NCBI GenBank assembly: GCA_025054935.1
Contig: JANWZD010000001.1
Coordinates: 513,008-577,007 of the forward strand
DNA length: 64,000 bases
Reading direction: 5' to 3'
Source: Dehalococcoidia bacterium
Lineage (GTDB): Bacteria; Chloroflexota; Dehalococcoidia; SpSt-223
The notes under the pieces: model-generated
Told to the model about the DNA's origin: nothing
Database searches by the model: none
What the model saw: the letters and a program-made list of their open reading frames with translations, nothing else
In this document: one piece after another, positions 8,298 to 21,894 of the stretch
How positions within the stretch are numbered: the stretch's first letter is position 1
Layout of the letters: each line of letters starts with the position of its first letter
Made by a program: the position numbers and the translations under genes

Positions 8298-10457
8298 TCA
8301 GCGAGGGAGTGCGTGGCGGCGCAGCGCTTCGGCGAGCAGCGTCGCGATATGGCGGACCCTGATCCGGTCGCCGCCCGCAGCGAGAGCGCTGTTCAGATGG
8401 AGCAGACAGCCCGGGTTCTCCGTCGCGACTTCAGGAGCGCCGGAAGAGCGGAGGGCGGCGAGCGCCCGCTGCGCGATGCGCCGGCTCACCTCGGGATGAT
8501 CAAAGGCGACCGCGCCGCCGAAGCCGCAGCAGACGTCGCTCTCGGGCAATTCGACCAGCCGATAGCCCGCTCGGAGGAGGAGGTCCGCCCCCGCCGAGGG
8601 GCGACCCAGCAGATGAGTCCGTTGACAGAAGGGACGCCACGCCACCTGCCGGCCGCTGGAGGAAAGAGGCGGCGGCGCGACAATCTGGTCCAAAAAACTG
8701 ACGAGGTCGAACGTGCGGGCGGCAAGCCGTTGCGCTCGCGCGCGCCACTGCGGCTCGGAAGCGAACAGACGCTCGTAGTCCTGCGCCAGAGCGATGGCAC
8801 AGCTGGTCCCCGGCGTCACGACCCAGTCGAACTCGCCTTCCAGCGCAGCGATCGTCTGGCGAGCGAGCCGGCGGGCGCGTTCCTCGTCGCCCGAGTCGAG
8901 ATGCGGCAGCCCGCAGCAATGCTGACCGGGCGGAGCCACCACCCGCAGCCCGCACTGGCGCAGCACCTCCACCGTGTCGTGGACGATCGCGGGCGCGAAG
9001 CGATCAGCGAGACACTGGAGAAAGAGCGCCACCCGCTTGCCTGCCGTCGCCGGCGTTGCCCACCGCGCATGGCGGGGCGGCAGCGCCTCTTGCTTGAACA
9101 GGCGGTCCCGCGCCGGACGAAGCGCCGGGCGCGGCGGGAGACGCCAGCGCTGCGGCGGGGGTAGGAGCGTCTGCAGGAGCGGCGGCGGCAGAAGGGCCGC
9201 TGCGGGAGCAGCGAGACGAAGCGACCATTCGACGAGCAGCGGGCGAGCCCAGATCGCGAGGAGGAGGCGTTTCGCTTGCGAGCCCGAGGCCACCCGCGGG
9301 AGCGCCGCCCGCGCCGCGCGGATTTGCTGCGGCAGCGGGATCGCCGCCGGACAGACCGACGCACAGGCGTGGCAAGAAAGGCAGAGAGAGAGCGGTCCCG
9401 CCGCCGCCGCAGCGCCATGATGAAACCGCGTATTTACGAGCCCGATCGCGCCGCTGTAGATATAGCCAAACGCATGGCCGCCGACGAGCTGATAGGGGGG
9501 ACAGACGTTGGCGCAGGCGGCGCAGCGGATGCAGCGAAGCGCCTCTCGCGCCTCGGGGTCGCGCCACATTGCCCGGCGTCCGTTGTCAACCAGGATAATG
9601 TGCAGTTCACGTCCCGCCTCCGCGCCGGTGATCAGCGTGGTGAAACTGGTGATCGGCTGAGCGGTCGCCGAGCGCGCGAGCAGCCGGAGTTGCGTTGCGG
9701 CATCGGCCAGCGTCGGCAGGAGCTTTTCCCATCCCGCGAGGACAATCGTCAGCGGCGGAAGCGTTGTTACGAGGTCGCCGTTGCCTTCATTCGTGACCAA
9801 GAGCACGCTGCCGGTCTCGGCAATTAGGGCATTTGCGCCAATCAGCCCTGCATCAGCGCGGAGAAAGACCTCGCGCAGAACACGGCGAGCTAGGCGCACA
9901 AGCGCGGGAATGTCGTCCGGCGGCGCGCTTTCTCCAAGCACAGTGTGAAACAGTTCGGCAATCTGCGCCCGGTTTTTATGGATAGCAGGGATGACCATGT
10001 GGCTGGGCAGCTCGCGCGCCAGCTGGAGGATCCACTCGCCAAGGTCGGTCTCGACCACCGTGATCCCGGCAGCGGCAAGACTGCGGTTGAGGAAGAGCTC
10101 CTCCGTCACCATGCTCTTCCCTTTGATCAGCAGCCGCGCTCCCCGCGCTTGAAGGATCGCCGCAACCGTCGCCTGCGCCTCGGCCGCGGTCGCAGCATGA
10201 TGGACAACGGCGCCGGCAGCGGCGGCGCGGTCGGCAAACACCGCGATTGCGGCTTCCGGGTCGGCGAGCACGGCATCCTTTGCTGCCCGGAGGCGCGACC
10301 GCGCTCCCTCAAAGCTGTCGCCGACCTCGGCAAGCTCAGCAAGAGCAGCGGCCCGAGCGCGCTGCCACCCCCGCTGGAAAGCGAGAAGGTTCGCCGCAAG
10401 CTGGGGATCGGCAAGCGCAGCCGCCACTCGGTCACGAAAGGGAGCGATTTCACTCAT
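8298..10457 (-). CDS. Fused LutB-LutA lactate oxidation iron-sulfur protein
   Basis: Part of the LutABC-type L-lactate dehydrogenase. The first ~390 residues are LutB: a LUD domain (LLIKGKSMVTEE, DLGEWILQLA, IAETGSVLLVTNEGN) and two 4Fe-4S motifs, CIRCAACANVCPP and CLSCHACASVCPA. Residues from about 475 onward are LutA-like with two CCG motifs, QHCCGLPHLDSGD and DVCCGFGGAVAFDHPE, which bind an iron-sulfur cluster. LutA and LutB are separate proteins in Bacillus; here one 719-aa chain carries both, in the order B then A. It overlaps lutC by ATGA and is the downstream gene of the pair. Confidence 0.9.
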   Translation of the reverse strand: MSEIAPFRDRVAAALADPQLAANLLAFQRGWQRARAAALAELAEVGDSFEGARSRLRAAKDAVLADPEAAIAVFADRAAAAGAVVHHAATAAEAQATVAAILQARGARLLIKGKSMVTEELFLNRSLAAAGITVVETDLGEWILQLARELPSHMVIPAIHKNRAQIAELFHTVLGESAPPDDIPALVRLARRVLREVFLRADAGLIGANALIAETGSVLLVTNEGNGDLVTTLPPLTIVLAGWEKLLPTLADAATQLRLLARSATAQPITSFTTLITGAEAGRELHIILVDNGRRAMWRDPEAREALRCIRCAACANVCPPYQLVGGHAFGYIYSGAIGLVNTRFHHGAAAAAGPLSLCLSCHACASVCPAAIPLPQQIRAARAALPRVASGSQAKRLLLAIWARPLLVEWSLRLAAPAAALLPPPLLQTLLPPPQRWRLPPRPALRPARDRLFKQEALPPRHARWATPATAGKRVALFLQCLADRFAPAIVHDTVEVLRQCGLRVVAPPGQHCCGLPHLDSGDEERARRLARQTIAALEGEFDWVVTPGTSCAIALAQDYERLFASEPQWRARAQRLAARTFDLVSFLDQIVAPPPLSSSGRQVAWRPFCQRTHLLGRPSAGADLLLRAGYRLVELPESDVCCGFGGAVAFDHPEVSRRIAQRALAALRSSGAPEVATENPGCLLHLNSALAAGGDRIRVRHIATLLAEALRRHALPR

Positions 10458-10924
10458 TCGTCACAGACCACGAGGATCGTGAGCGCGGCTGGACCGTGAA
10501 CGCCGATCGTCAAGACCCGCTCGATATCTCCCGTCCGGCTCGGACCGCTGAGGAGAAGAACGGGAGCGCGCACTGCCGCCGCGAGGGAATGAGCTGCGGC
10601 AAGCGCTTCCGGCAGCGTCGGGATGAGCCGCTCCTGCGGCAGCACGACCACCAGATGCTCGGCGAGCAGGCAGCACGCCCGGTCGTCTGTCGGCTCGACG
10701 ATGACCACGCTGCCCGTCTCGGCGACCCCCACCTGTCCCAGGACGACAACCTCTGACTGCAGCCGCGCTGCCGGAGGACGATCGCACCCAAGCCACGCCC
10801 GAGCGGAGGCGGTAGCGCCGGCGCCGGCAGGAACTGCCTCGCCTACCTGCGACCGCGGGATCAGCCGCGCTTCCGCTCCAAGCAGCTGAGCGCGCCGCAA
10901 GAACCCAGCAATGATGTCGGTCAC
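10454..10924 (-). CDS. lutC: LutC/YkgG-like LUD-domain protein
   Basis: Third component of the lactate oxidation complex. The 156-aa LUD domain shows the LGQVGVAETGSVVI core and LPQERLIPTLPEAL. The frame runs open to 11005, but the family N-terminus (a helix like TDIIAGFLRRAQ) begins at GTG 10924, which has GGAG about 9 bases upstream; the extra 27 codons look non-coding. It is translationally coupled to the LutB-LutA fusion through an ATGA overlap. No lutP permease or LutR/LldR regulator lies beside it. Confidence 0.85.
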   Translation of the reverse strand: MTDIIAGFLRRAQLLGAEARLIPRSQVGEAVPAGAGATASARAWLGCDRPPAARLQSEVVVLGQVGVAETGSVVIVEPTDDRACCLLAEHLVVVLPQERLIPTLPEALAAAHSLAAAVRAPVLLLSGPSRTGDIERVLTIGVHGPAALTILVVCDE

Positions 10925-11386
10925 CCAAACCGCTCCGCCACGGAATAATCGCATGCCGTCATGAGAATGGCATACCCACCGCTGTATCGCGCAGAACGCA
11001 GTCAAGCACGCACGCGGCGCCGGAAATCATCGCGTTCCTCTTTTCCGCAACATGCAAGGTCAGCATTGTGTGCCAGCCAGACAGTCCTACGACAGGCTGG
11101 ACGGCGCGGAAAGAGCGCCACCGATCGCGAAGACCCTTAGCGAGAACAGAGCTGGCAAATGCTACGTCAAACATCGTACTTTTCTCGTTCTCCGCCCTTC
11201 ATGTGCGCCAAGGGAATGGACAGCGTTCGAGGTTTAAATTAAGGTTGGTCTTAACGTAGCGTGACGCTCGACCGATGAACCTGCTCGCGGTCCCCGCCCC
11301 GTCCTCGGACCGAGCAGGAGCACTCGTCTGAAGGGATGTCCTCGCACCATCCACACGTGCCGAGGACTCGGATGGAAGGAGCATCA
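10925..11386. other. 462-base intergenic region with possible folded element
   Basis: No gene recognised. It is visibly lower in GC than its neighbours, notably around 11231-11254. Complementary arms TGCCAGC (11071-11077) and GCTGGCA (11151-11157) could close a structure containing GGCGC/GCGCC (11103-11119) and TCGC/GCGA (11125-11143). An inverted repeat TTAAG-N6-CTTAA near 11238-11253 precedes the XRE gene and could be its operator. Short ORFs here have no ribosome site or family features. Confidence 0.35.
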
Positions 11387-12997
11387 ATGGGACGCAGAGA
11401 AAAGGTGGTGGCCGCCGAGCCAAACACCATCGAATCGCTTGGCGCAACCTTGCGTCGGGCTCGGCAGCAGAAGAGCATCTCTCTGACTGATCTTGCACAA
11501 CGGCTCGGCTATTCGAAGAGCCACCTCTCGGTCGTCGAGACCGGACGCGTATGGCCATCGCGAGAACTGCTCCAAGCTTACGAAGAGGCGCTCGACCTCC
11601 AGAGTTCGTCGCTGGTGCAGCTGGCTGAGTCGCTCGCCCCGCTTCGCCGTTCACGCGCCTCTGCTCCTTATGTCGGGGCGTCAATCGAAACGCTGCTGCG
11701 GCGGGTAGCGCGCGGGGTTGGCGAACGAATCCGGCCCGAAGGGCGCGAGCGCGGCCGCACGAGCCCCCCGGGCAACGGCACCGCGACCCGAGAGACCCAG
11801 ACCGCGATTGAGTGGGCCTGCAACCTTGTTGATTGGGCAGCGAACCATCCTCCCGTTCCCCCCCGGGAAGAGATCATCGTTGTTGGCTTCAGCGCTGCCG
11901 ATGTCATCCCAACGCTCACCGACTCCGGCGCGCCGTTCAAGGCAGCGCTCCAAGGCGCGCTCAGCAACGGCTGGAATGTCTCGCAGCTGCGCTGGCTCGA
12001 CAGCAGCGAGGAGTATCGCCTCTCTCTATTTGTGGGCATGCTGGATTTTTATGGATTTCGCGGCACCTACCGTCCGTTCATCCTGCCGACGACGAAAGGG
12101 CTCGGGACGCCTCCCTACGGACTTGTCGCCGTTCCCGGGTACGGCGCGCTCCTGCTGCTTCCGACCCGCACCGACCGAGTTGGCCACTACGCTGTCTACG
12201 CCGCGCTGTCGTTCAGCGACCCGGAGACGACGGCAATTCTCTGGGAGAACGGCGCTGCGCTTCGCGACCTTGGACAGTCCCTCGCGACGACGTATGAGCG
12301 CCCCTTGGACTGGCGCTCTGCCCGTACGCCTCGGGAGGAGTGGGCGCGTTTCAGCGAGGCCGAAACGCGCACCATCATCCAGCCCGGCGACCGCCTCCTC
12401 GTCCGCGATGGCATCGGCTCGCCGGGGCTGCTGGCGGATGATCGCCTCGAGAGCGACCTTGCGCGAGAGAAAGAGGACCCGGCATGGGAGCCGTTCTTGC
12501 GGACACTGCAGAGCGACCGCCGCCTGCAGCAAACCGCTTTCCGAGACCAAGCCCGCGTCCATCTGTATCGCGAACTGCTGACAAAGCGCGGGCTTGAACG
12601 GTTTGCCGACGGCGTGCCTAGCCCGCTCGACGCCAGCATCCCGTCCCTCAGCAGCGACCAGCGTGCCGCCTGGCTTCGGACGCTTGCTGCGCTGCTGCTG
12701 AACTCACCTCAGTATGAAATCGGTCTCCTCGACGAAGTGCCGGATTGGCTTGCCCCCGGAGGCGGCTGGCTGGTCAAGGGCACAAGCGCAGATGGTTTCG
12801 TTCATTTCGAGACGCTCGCCCGGCACGACGGCGCCCCGGCTCAGCTGCTGATCGAGATCCGCGACGCGATCCTCACTCAAGGGATGCGCGACTATTTCTT
12901 CGCGTTGTGGGAACGAGTGCCGCTCGCCAACCGCACGAAGGAGGCGGTCGCCGAGTATCTGCAGCAGCTTGCCCAGCGTGCCGAAAGCGCGCGCTAA
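11387..12997 (+). CDS. XRE-family helix-turn-helix protein with large uncharacterised C-terminal region
   Basis: Residues about 17-70 form an XRE helix-turn-helix ([37 protein letters not shown]). The remaining ~450 residues match nothing I can name; they include an alpha/beta-looking part ([30 protein letters not shown]) and a helical C-terminus. It may be an effector-sensing or signalling regulator. Start ATG 11387 is favoured by GGAAGGAG with 5-base spacing; the frame is open to 11336. It is a lone gene, convergent with the YyaL-like gene with which it overlaps by 4 bases. Confidence 0.75.
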   Translation: MGRREKVVAAEPNTIESLGATLRRARQQKSISLTDLAQRLGYSKSHLSVVETGRVWPSRELLQAYEEALDLQSSSLVQLAESLAPLRRSRASAPYVGASIETLLRRVARGVGERIRPEGRERGRTSPPGNGTATRETQTAIEWACNLVDWAANHPPVPPREEIIVVGFSAADVIPTLTDSGAPFKAALQGALSNGWNVSQLRWLDSSEEYRLSLFVGMLDFYGFRGTYRPFILPTTKGLGTPPYGLVAVPGYGALLLLPTRTDRVGHYAVYAALSFSDPETTAILWENGAALRDLGQSLATTYERPLDWRSARTPREEWARFSEAETRTIIQPGDRLLVRDGIGSPGLLADDRLESDLAREKEDPAWEPFLRTLQSDRRLQQTAFRDQARVHLYRELLTKRGLERFADGVPSPLDASIPSLSSDQRAAWLRTLAALLLNSPQYEIGLLDEVPDWLAPGGGWLVKGTSADGFVHFETLARHDGAPAQLLIEIRDAILTQGMRDYFFALWERVPLANRTKEAVAEYLQQLAQRAESAR

Positions 12998-15036
12998 CGC
13001 CGCCCGGCGGCGAGCAGGGCGCTGAGCGCGTCGGGGTCCGTGACCGGCGCTTGGCAGACATAGTGCCGGCAGACATAGACTGCCGGCCGCCCGTCAATCG
13101 GGGTCTTCCCTGCCGTCAGCGGTGTTGGGCGCGCAGGGTCAGCGAAGGCGACGATTTTGTTCGGCAGATAGGGACGGCGCACGCGGCGCAGGAGTTCGTG
13201 AGCCTCGCTGCTCCCAAGGTCGCCGGCGAGGACGATTTCCAACGGCTCGCTGACGGCGAAGTCGAGCGCGGCGAGAAGCCGACCAAACGCCGAGGGCGCG
13301 CGTTCAAGATAGAGCACGAACGAGCGGAGCACCGTTGTCGCGCGCCGCTCATACTCTTCGTTGCCGGTGTGCAGCGCAAGGCGCGCCAGCGCATCGACCG
13401 CCGCTGAGTTGCCAGAGGGAGTCGCGTTGTCGAAGACATCGCGCGGGCGAAGGATGAGCTGCTCCTGGTCAGCTGCGATGTCGTAGAAGCCGTCTCTGGT
13501 TTCATCCCAGAACAGCCGGATCATGTCGCGCGCGAGGAGATCCGCTGCCTCAATCCAGCGGGGCGCAAACGTCAGCTCGTAGAGCGCGATCAGCCCGTCG
13601 ATCAAGTTGGCGTAGTCCTCGAGATAGCCGAGAATGTGGGCCCGGCCATCTTTCCACGTGCGCAGCAGCCGCCCATTTGGTCGCATTGCGTCGAGCAGGA
13701 ACGCAGCGTTTGCCTCAGCAGCGCGGCGGTATTCCGGCCGTTCGAGCACGGCCGCCGCTTCGGCGAAAGCGCGAAGCATCAGCCCGTTCCAGCTTGTCAG
13801 CACCTTTTCGTCGCGCCCGGGTTTGACCCGCTGCTCTCGGGCTTGGAAGAGGATGCGGCGTCCTCGCGCCAGCGCCTGCTCAACCTCTTCTTCCGCAAGC
13901 CCCAGCTGTCTCGCGGCGTCAGCGGGGGGGAGCGCCACGTGCAGGACAGAGGCGTGCTCAAAATTGCCCTCCGCCGTCACTCCATAGACGAGGGAGAAGA
14001 TCCGGGCATCTGTCTCGCCAAGCAGTGCGCGCACCTCGTCCAACGTCCAGAGGAAAAACTTGCCCTCTTCTCCCTCGCTGTCGGCATCCTGAGACGAGTA
14101 GAACCCTCCCTCCGGAGCGGTCATCTCGCGCAGGACGTAGTCCAGCGTTTCTTCCGCGATCCGGCGATAGAACGGCTCGCCAGTGAACTGATAGGCAGCG
14201 AGATAGACCCGGGCGAGCTGCGCATTGTCGTACAGCATCTTCTCGAAGTGCGGCACCAGCCAAGAATCGTCGGTCGAGTAGCGATGAAAGCCGCCGCCCA
14301 GCTGGTCATACATCCCTCCTTCAGCCATCTTGCGGAGGGTGCGCTCAACCATGGCGCGAGCGCGGGCATCGCCCGTGCGCGCGGCAACGCGCAGCAGCAC
14401 GTCGAGGATCATCGGCTGGGGGAACTTCGGCGCCCCGCCGAACCCGCCGGCGCGGGGGTCAAAAGAGAGAGCGAACTGCTGGACGGCGCGGTCGAGGATG
14501 TCCGGGTGCAGCAGTCGCTGCGGACCGCCGAGCTCTTGCGACTGACGAAGTTGCTCGGTGATCCGGCGCGCGCTCTCGATGACCGCGCCGCGTCGCGAAC
14601 GATATGCCTCAGCGGCTGCGCGAAGCACCCGCGGAAAGCCGGGCATGCCTCCCCGGTCCTCGGGAGGAAAGTAGGTGCCGCCGTAGTAGGGGTGTCCCTC
14701 GGGCGTCAGGAACACCGTCATCGGCCAGCCGCCGTGACCCGTCATCAGTTGGACGGCCGCCATGTAGATCTGGTCCAAATCTGGCCGCTCCTCGCGGTCG
14801 ACCTTGATGTTGATGAACAGCTCGTTCATCAGCGCCGCGATTTCCTCATTCTCAAAAGACTCGCGCTCCATGACATGGCACCAGTGGCAGGCGGAGTAGC
14901 CGATCGAAAGGAGGATCGGCTTGTCCTCCTCACGAGCGCGGCGCAGCGCCTCCTCTCCCCACGGATACCAATCCACGGGGTTGTGGGCGTGCTGCAGCAG
15001 ATAGGGGCTCGTTTCGAATTGAAGGCGGTTGGCCAT
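12994..15036 (-). CDS. Thioredoxin-domain protein of the YyaL/DUF255 family
   Basis: A 680-aa member of the YyaL (spermatogenesis-associated protein 20-like) family, full length. The N-terminal ~170 residues are a thioredoxin-like domain with [18 protein letters not shown] and CHWC at residues 50-53 ([17 protein letters not shown]), then [15 protein letters not shown]. The rest is an alpha/alpha barrel resembling N-acylglucosamine epimerases and glycosidases. Its biochemical function is not established. GAGGAG lies upstream of the ATG. Confidence 0.9.
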   Translation of the reverse strand: MANRLQFETSPYLLQHAHNPVDWYPWGEEALRRAREEDKPILLSIGYSACHWCHVMERESFENEEIAALMNELFINIKVDREERPDLDQIYMAAVQLMTGHGGWPMTVFLTPEGHPYYGGTYFPPEDRGGMPGFPRVLRAAAEAYRSRRGAVIESARRITEQLRQSQELGGPQRLLHPDILDRAVQQFALSFDPRAGGFGGAPKFPQPMILDVLLRVAARTGDARARAMVERTLRKMAEGGMYDQLGGGFHRYSTDDSWLVPHFEKMLYDNAQLARVYLAAYQFTGEPFYRRIAEETLDYVLREMTAPEGGFYSSQDADSEGEEGKFFLWTLDEVRALLGETDARIFSLVYGVTAEGNFEHASVLHVALPPADAARQLGLAEEEVEQALARGRRILFQAREQRVKPGRDEKVLTSWNGLMLRAFAEAAAVLERPEYRRAAEANAAFLLDAMRPNGRLLRTWKDGRAHILGYLEDYANLIDGLIALYELTFAPRWIEAADLLARDMIRLFWDETRDGFYDIAADQEQLILRPRDVFDNATPSGNSAAVDALARLALHTGNEEYERRATTVLRSFVLYLERAPSAFGRLLAALDFAVSEPLEIVLAGDLGSSEAHELLRRVRRPYLPNKIVAFADPARPTPLTAGKTPIDGRPAVYVCRHYVCQAPVTDPDALSALLAAGRR

Positions 15037-15096
15037 GCTCTCCTCGGTGACGCCGATTCGCTAAAGTGTGCCACGCCGCGCCAAGGAGAGCGCGAG

Positions 15097-15125
15097 TTGT
15101 TGGCGAGAACGCGATGGCCTATTTT
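15097..15125 (+). promoter_or_regulatory. Promoter of the PNPOx-like gene
   Basis: TTGTTG (15097-15102), 17-base spacer, TATTTT (15120-15125). The leader would be about 23 bases and includes the ribosome site of the ATG at 15155. Confidence 0.5.
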
Positions 15126-15154
15126 GGGCGCGCAGAAGCGGAGGGAGGAACACG

Positions 15155-15697
15155 ATGGAGAACGCTTATCGAGCGCAATATCGGCAGATGACGCGGGCGC
15201 AGATCCTGCAGGAGGAGCGCGAGGCGACCCCGGAACAAGCCGAGCAGGTGCGGGAAGCGATCAAGGAATGGATCAAGCATTCCTCACCGCACACCGCGAA
15301 GTTCCTGATCACGCTGCGGAAGGATGGCCGTCCGCATTGCCGGCCGGTGAGCGCTTTCGTGGAGGGGTGGACCGTCGGAACGATCAGTCAAGGGGAGCAC
15401 CTGAAGAACCAGCATATCCGCAACAACCCGGTCGTCGCCTATCTCTGGGTCGAGAAATGTCCCCCCGAAAACCAATGGCTCAAGAGTGTCTGGATGCAAG
15501 GGATCTGCGAGATCATCGAGGACGAGGCGGAGATCCAGGCGTTCTTCGACCGGCGCGAAGCGGCGACGGGGGTCGGCAACAATCACCCAAATGAGCCCTG
15601 GAAAAAGCTGCTGCTGCGCACCACTCCCCAGCTGGTGCGCGCAGAAGGCTTTCTCGGTCCGACGAAACCGGTTCTCCTGCGCGACTTCTCCCGGTAA
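15155..15697 (+). CDS. Pyridoxamine-phosphate-oxidase-fold flavoprotein
   Basis: A split-barrel FMN or F420 binding protein: KFLITLRKDGRPHCRPVSAFVEGW (strand pair with the flavin-phosphate site), NQHIRNNPVVAYLW and WMQGICEIIEDEAEI. The 180-aa length is normal for PPOX-class oxidoreductases; the substrate is unknown. Start ATG 15155 has GGAGGAA upstream; the in-frame extension to 15068 lacks a ribosome site and reads as non-coding. Confidence 0.85.
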   Translation: MENAYRAQYRQMTRAQILQEEREATPEQAEQVREAIKEWIKHSSPHTAKFLITLRKDGRPHCRPVSAFVEGWTVGTISQGEHLKNQHIRNNPVVAYLWVEKCPPENQWLKSVWMQGICEIIEDEAEIQAFFDRREAATGVGNNHPNEPWKKLLLRTTPQLVRAEGFLGPTKPVLLRDFSR

Positions 15698-15703
15698 AGG
15701 CAA

Positions 15704-15808
15704 TCGCACTTTGCGCGCCGTCGCGGAATACCTGCTTGGCGAGAAGCGGCAGACGCGCCGGCGCGCCCAGTCGCACTTTGCGCGTCGCCACGGAATACCG
15801 CTTGGGAG
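15704..15808 (+). repeat. Two imperfect direct repeats before the YbjN-like gene
   Basis: Copies begin at 15704 and 15771 (67 bases apart). Both start with the same 14 bases, TCGCACTTTGCGCG, and continue with CGGAATACC and GCTTGG; over about 36 bases I count three substitutions and one indel. The second copy ends directly at the ribosome site of the next gene, so a duplicated leader or operator is plausible. Confidence 0.6.
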
Positions 15809-15813
15809 GGAAG

Positions 15814-16245
15814 ATGAACACACGCAGTCGAATCGAAGAAGTGTGCGGCGCGCTCGGCCTCCGGTTTTCGCCGGCAGGGCACGACTCCATCATCATTCGC
15901 TTCGGCCCGCCGACGACAAGCATCGTCGTTCAGGCGCGCGACCTCGTGGTGAAGCTGGACCGCCCCTGCGGCATTGTGCTTCAGTCGGCGCTTCCTGCCG
16001 CCATTCAAGAAGCCAACCGGCTGAACGCAGAGATCATGCCGATGGGCGCGTTTACGGTCCGAGAGCGGGATCGGCTGCTGAGCTTCGGACTGGCTCTCAT
16101 CGCCCCCACGGGGCTGACACCAGAGCAGCTTGACATCGGGCTGGCGGCGGTCGTCCTTAATCCGTTCGCTGCCCGCTTCGCGCCGTTTCTCGAGCAGACG
16201 CTCGGCGATCTTGACTGCACCCGCTGGTGGAACGGAGCCGCCTAG
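15814..16245 (+). CDS. Small YbjN-like / secretion-chaperone-fold protein
   Basis: A 143-aa protein with the pattern of the YbjN superfamily (GAFTVRERDRLLSFGLALIAPTGLTPEQLDIGLAAVV). These proteins are often regulators or chaperones; no activity can be stated. Start ATG 15814 (MNTRSRIEEV) has a GGGAGGG ribosome site; the frame is open upstream through the direct repeats, but that part is not protein-like. It follows the PNPOx-like gene by 116 bases and overlaps the VOC gene tail to tail by 4 bases. Confidence 0.6.
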   Translation: MNTRSRIEEVCGALGLRFSPAGHDSIIIRFGPPTTSIVVQARDLVVKLDRPCGIVLQSALPAAIQEANRLNAEIMPMGAFTVRERDRLLSFGLALIAPTGLTPEQLDIGLAAVVLNPFAARFAPFLEQTLGDLDCTRWWNGAA

Positions 16246-17123
16246 CGGCGGCGCGCCGCCCAGCGCCGGGCCGATTCTTGGTCCTCAGGACGAGGCGAGT
16301 CCGGCGGCCGCTCCTGCATGCCCCAGAGAATGCCGTCCGGGTCGGTGAAATAGGCAAGACGCCCCGACCCCTCAAACGGCGGGTTGACGAAGCGCACGCC
16401 TTTCGCCAGCAGGGCAGCAGCAAGCTCGTCAAGCCGGTGAACGCGCATTATGACGCAATTGCTCGCTTGGCTGCGGTCCTGCAGCGGCGGCTGCGGCTGG
16501 CCGCCCGGCTGGATATCCAGCAGCGCCGTCTCCCCTAAATCGAACATCGCCCCGCCCGCGCGTTCACGGACAAGAGGAAAGCCGAGAACATCGCGGTAGA
16601 ACACCTTTGACCGCTCGAGGTCGGTCACGCGAAGCACTACCCAGCCGAGCGACTGAATATCCGGCGGCAGGGAAGGCACCCCCGGGATCCTAGTCGCGCC
16701 GGCGTCCCAGCGCCGCCACGCTTCCTGATCTTGGGGACGCGATGACCCTCGGCTCCGCTCTTGGAGCCCAGTGACATTGCCGGAAGGGTCGAGAAAATAG
16801 GCGAGCCGACTGTCCGGTTCAGGGCGAAAGTCATTGATGAAGATCGTCCCGGCCGCCTTGAGGCGGTCGATCGTGCCTTGGATGCCGTGGCACCGGAACA
16901 CGGGGATGAGCGGCGCCTGGGCGCGGTCGGTGTAGCGCGGCGGACGCGTCCCGCCGGGCGACACCCACAGGATCGTCGTCTCGCCCGCCCAAAACATCTG
17001 CGAGTTCGGCCGGCCACGAAGCCCCGGCAGGCCGACGACGTCGCGATAAAACGCAATCGTCGGATGCGGGTCGGGCGTTCTCCGCGCAAACCAGCCTATC
17101 CCTTGGTAGTGGTCCCAAGGCAT
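16242..17123 (-). CDS. Two-domain VOC (glyoxalase/bleomycin-resistance fold) protein
   Basis: Two vicinal-oxygen-chelate modules in 293 aa: residues 1-125 (TIAFYRDVVGLPG... RLAYFLDPSGNVTGLQE) and about 155-280 (SKVFYRDVLGFPLV... RLAYFTDPDGILWGMQE). Each ends with the usual DP-G-N/I signature carrying a metal-ligand Glu. Dioxygenase, lyase or resistance roles are possible. GGGGGAGAG precedes the ATG. Both modules end with a similar RP-DQE-A-RRW tail, a sign of internal duplication. Confidence 0.82.
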   Translation of the reverse strand: MPWDHYQGIGWFARRTPDPHPTIAFYRDVVGLPGLRGRPNSQMFWAGETTILWVSPGGTRPPRYTDRAQAPLIPVFRCHGIQGTIDRLKAAGTIFINDFRPEPDSRLAYFLDPSGNVTGLQERSRGSSRPQDQEAWRRWDAGATRIPGVPSLPPDIQSLGWVVLRVTDLERSKVFYRDVLGFPLVRERAGGAMFDLGETALLDIQPGGQPQPPLQDRSQASNCVIMRVHRLDELAAALLAKGVRFVNPPFEGSGRLAYFTDPDGILWGMQERPPDSPRPEDQESARRWAARRR

Positions 17124-17416
17124 TGCTCTCCCCCTGCCGCCGTCACGATCTCGCTGCCCGCTCTGACGCCTTCAGCGTGCCTCCGCGTATGGTACCGAGC
17201 CGCCGGCTTTCTGTCCTCCCGCAGAAACGCTCTCGGCCGGCCGCCTGCCTCTGCGGGCTCTGTTGCTCCTGCCAATTCCTGCCGAAAGCAAGAGTAGAGC
17301 GGGCGGGCGTCTCCCCCAAATTGGCTATAGCGCATACGGGATTTGACGCACAGACGCGACGCCGCGCGGCCGGTAGACTGAGACGACGCGAAGCGGAGCG
17401 TTGAGAGAGGCGGAGG

Positions 17417-21889
<4,473 letters not shown>

Positions 21890-21894
21890 GAGCC

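Noticed and set aside
11071-11157. tRNA gene
   Set aside because: Although a 7-bp acceptor-like stem exists, there is no T-loop TTCRA sequence, D-loop or anticodon stem at proper positions.
13636-15594. 652-codon plus-strand open frame over the YyaL-like gene
   Set aside because: Antisense shadow; the minus-strand frame has clear family motifs ([13 protein letters not shown]).
15704-15808. Start of a CRISPR array
   Set aside because: Only two copies, imperfect, with a spacer-like gap but no further repeats and no cas genes.
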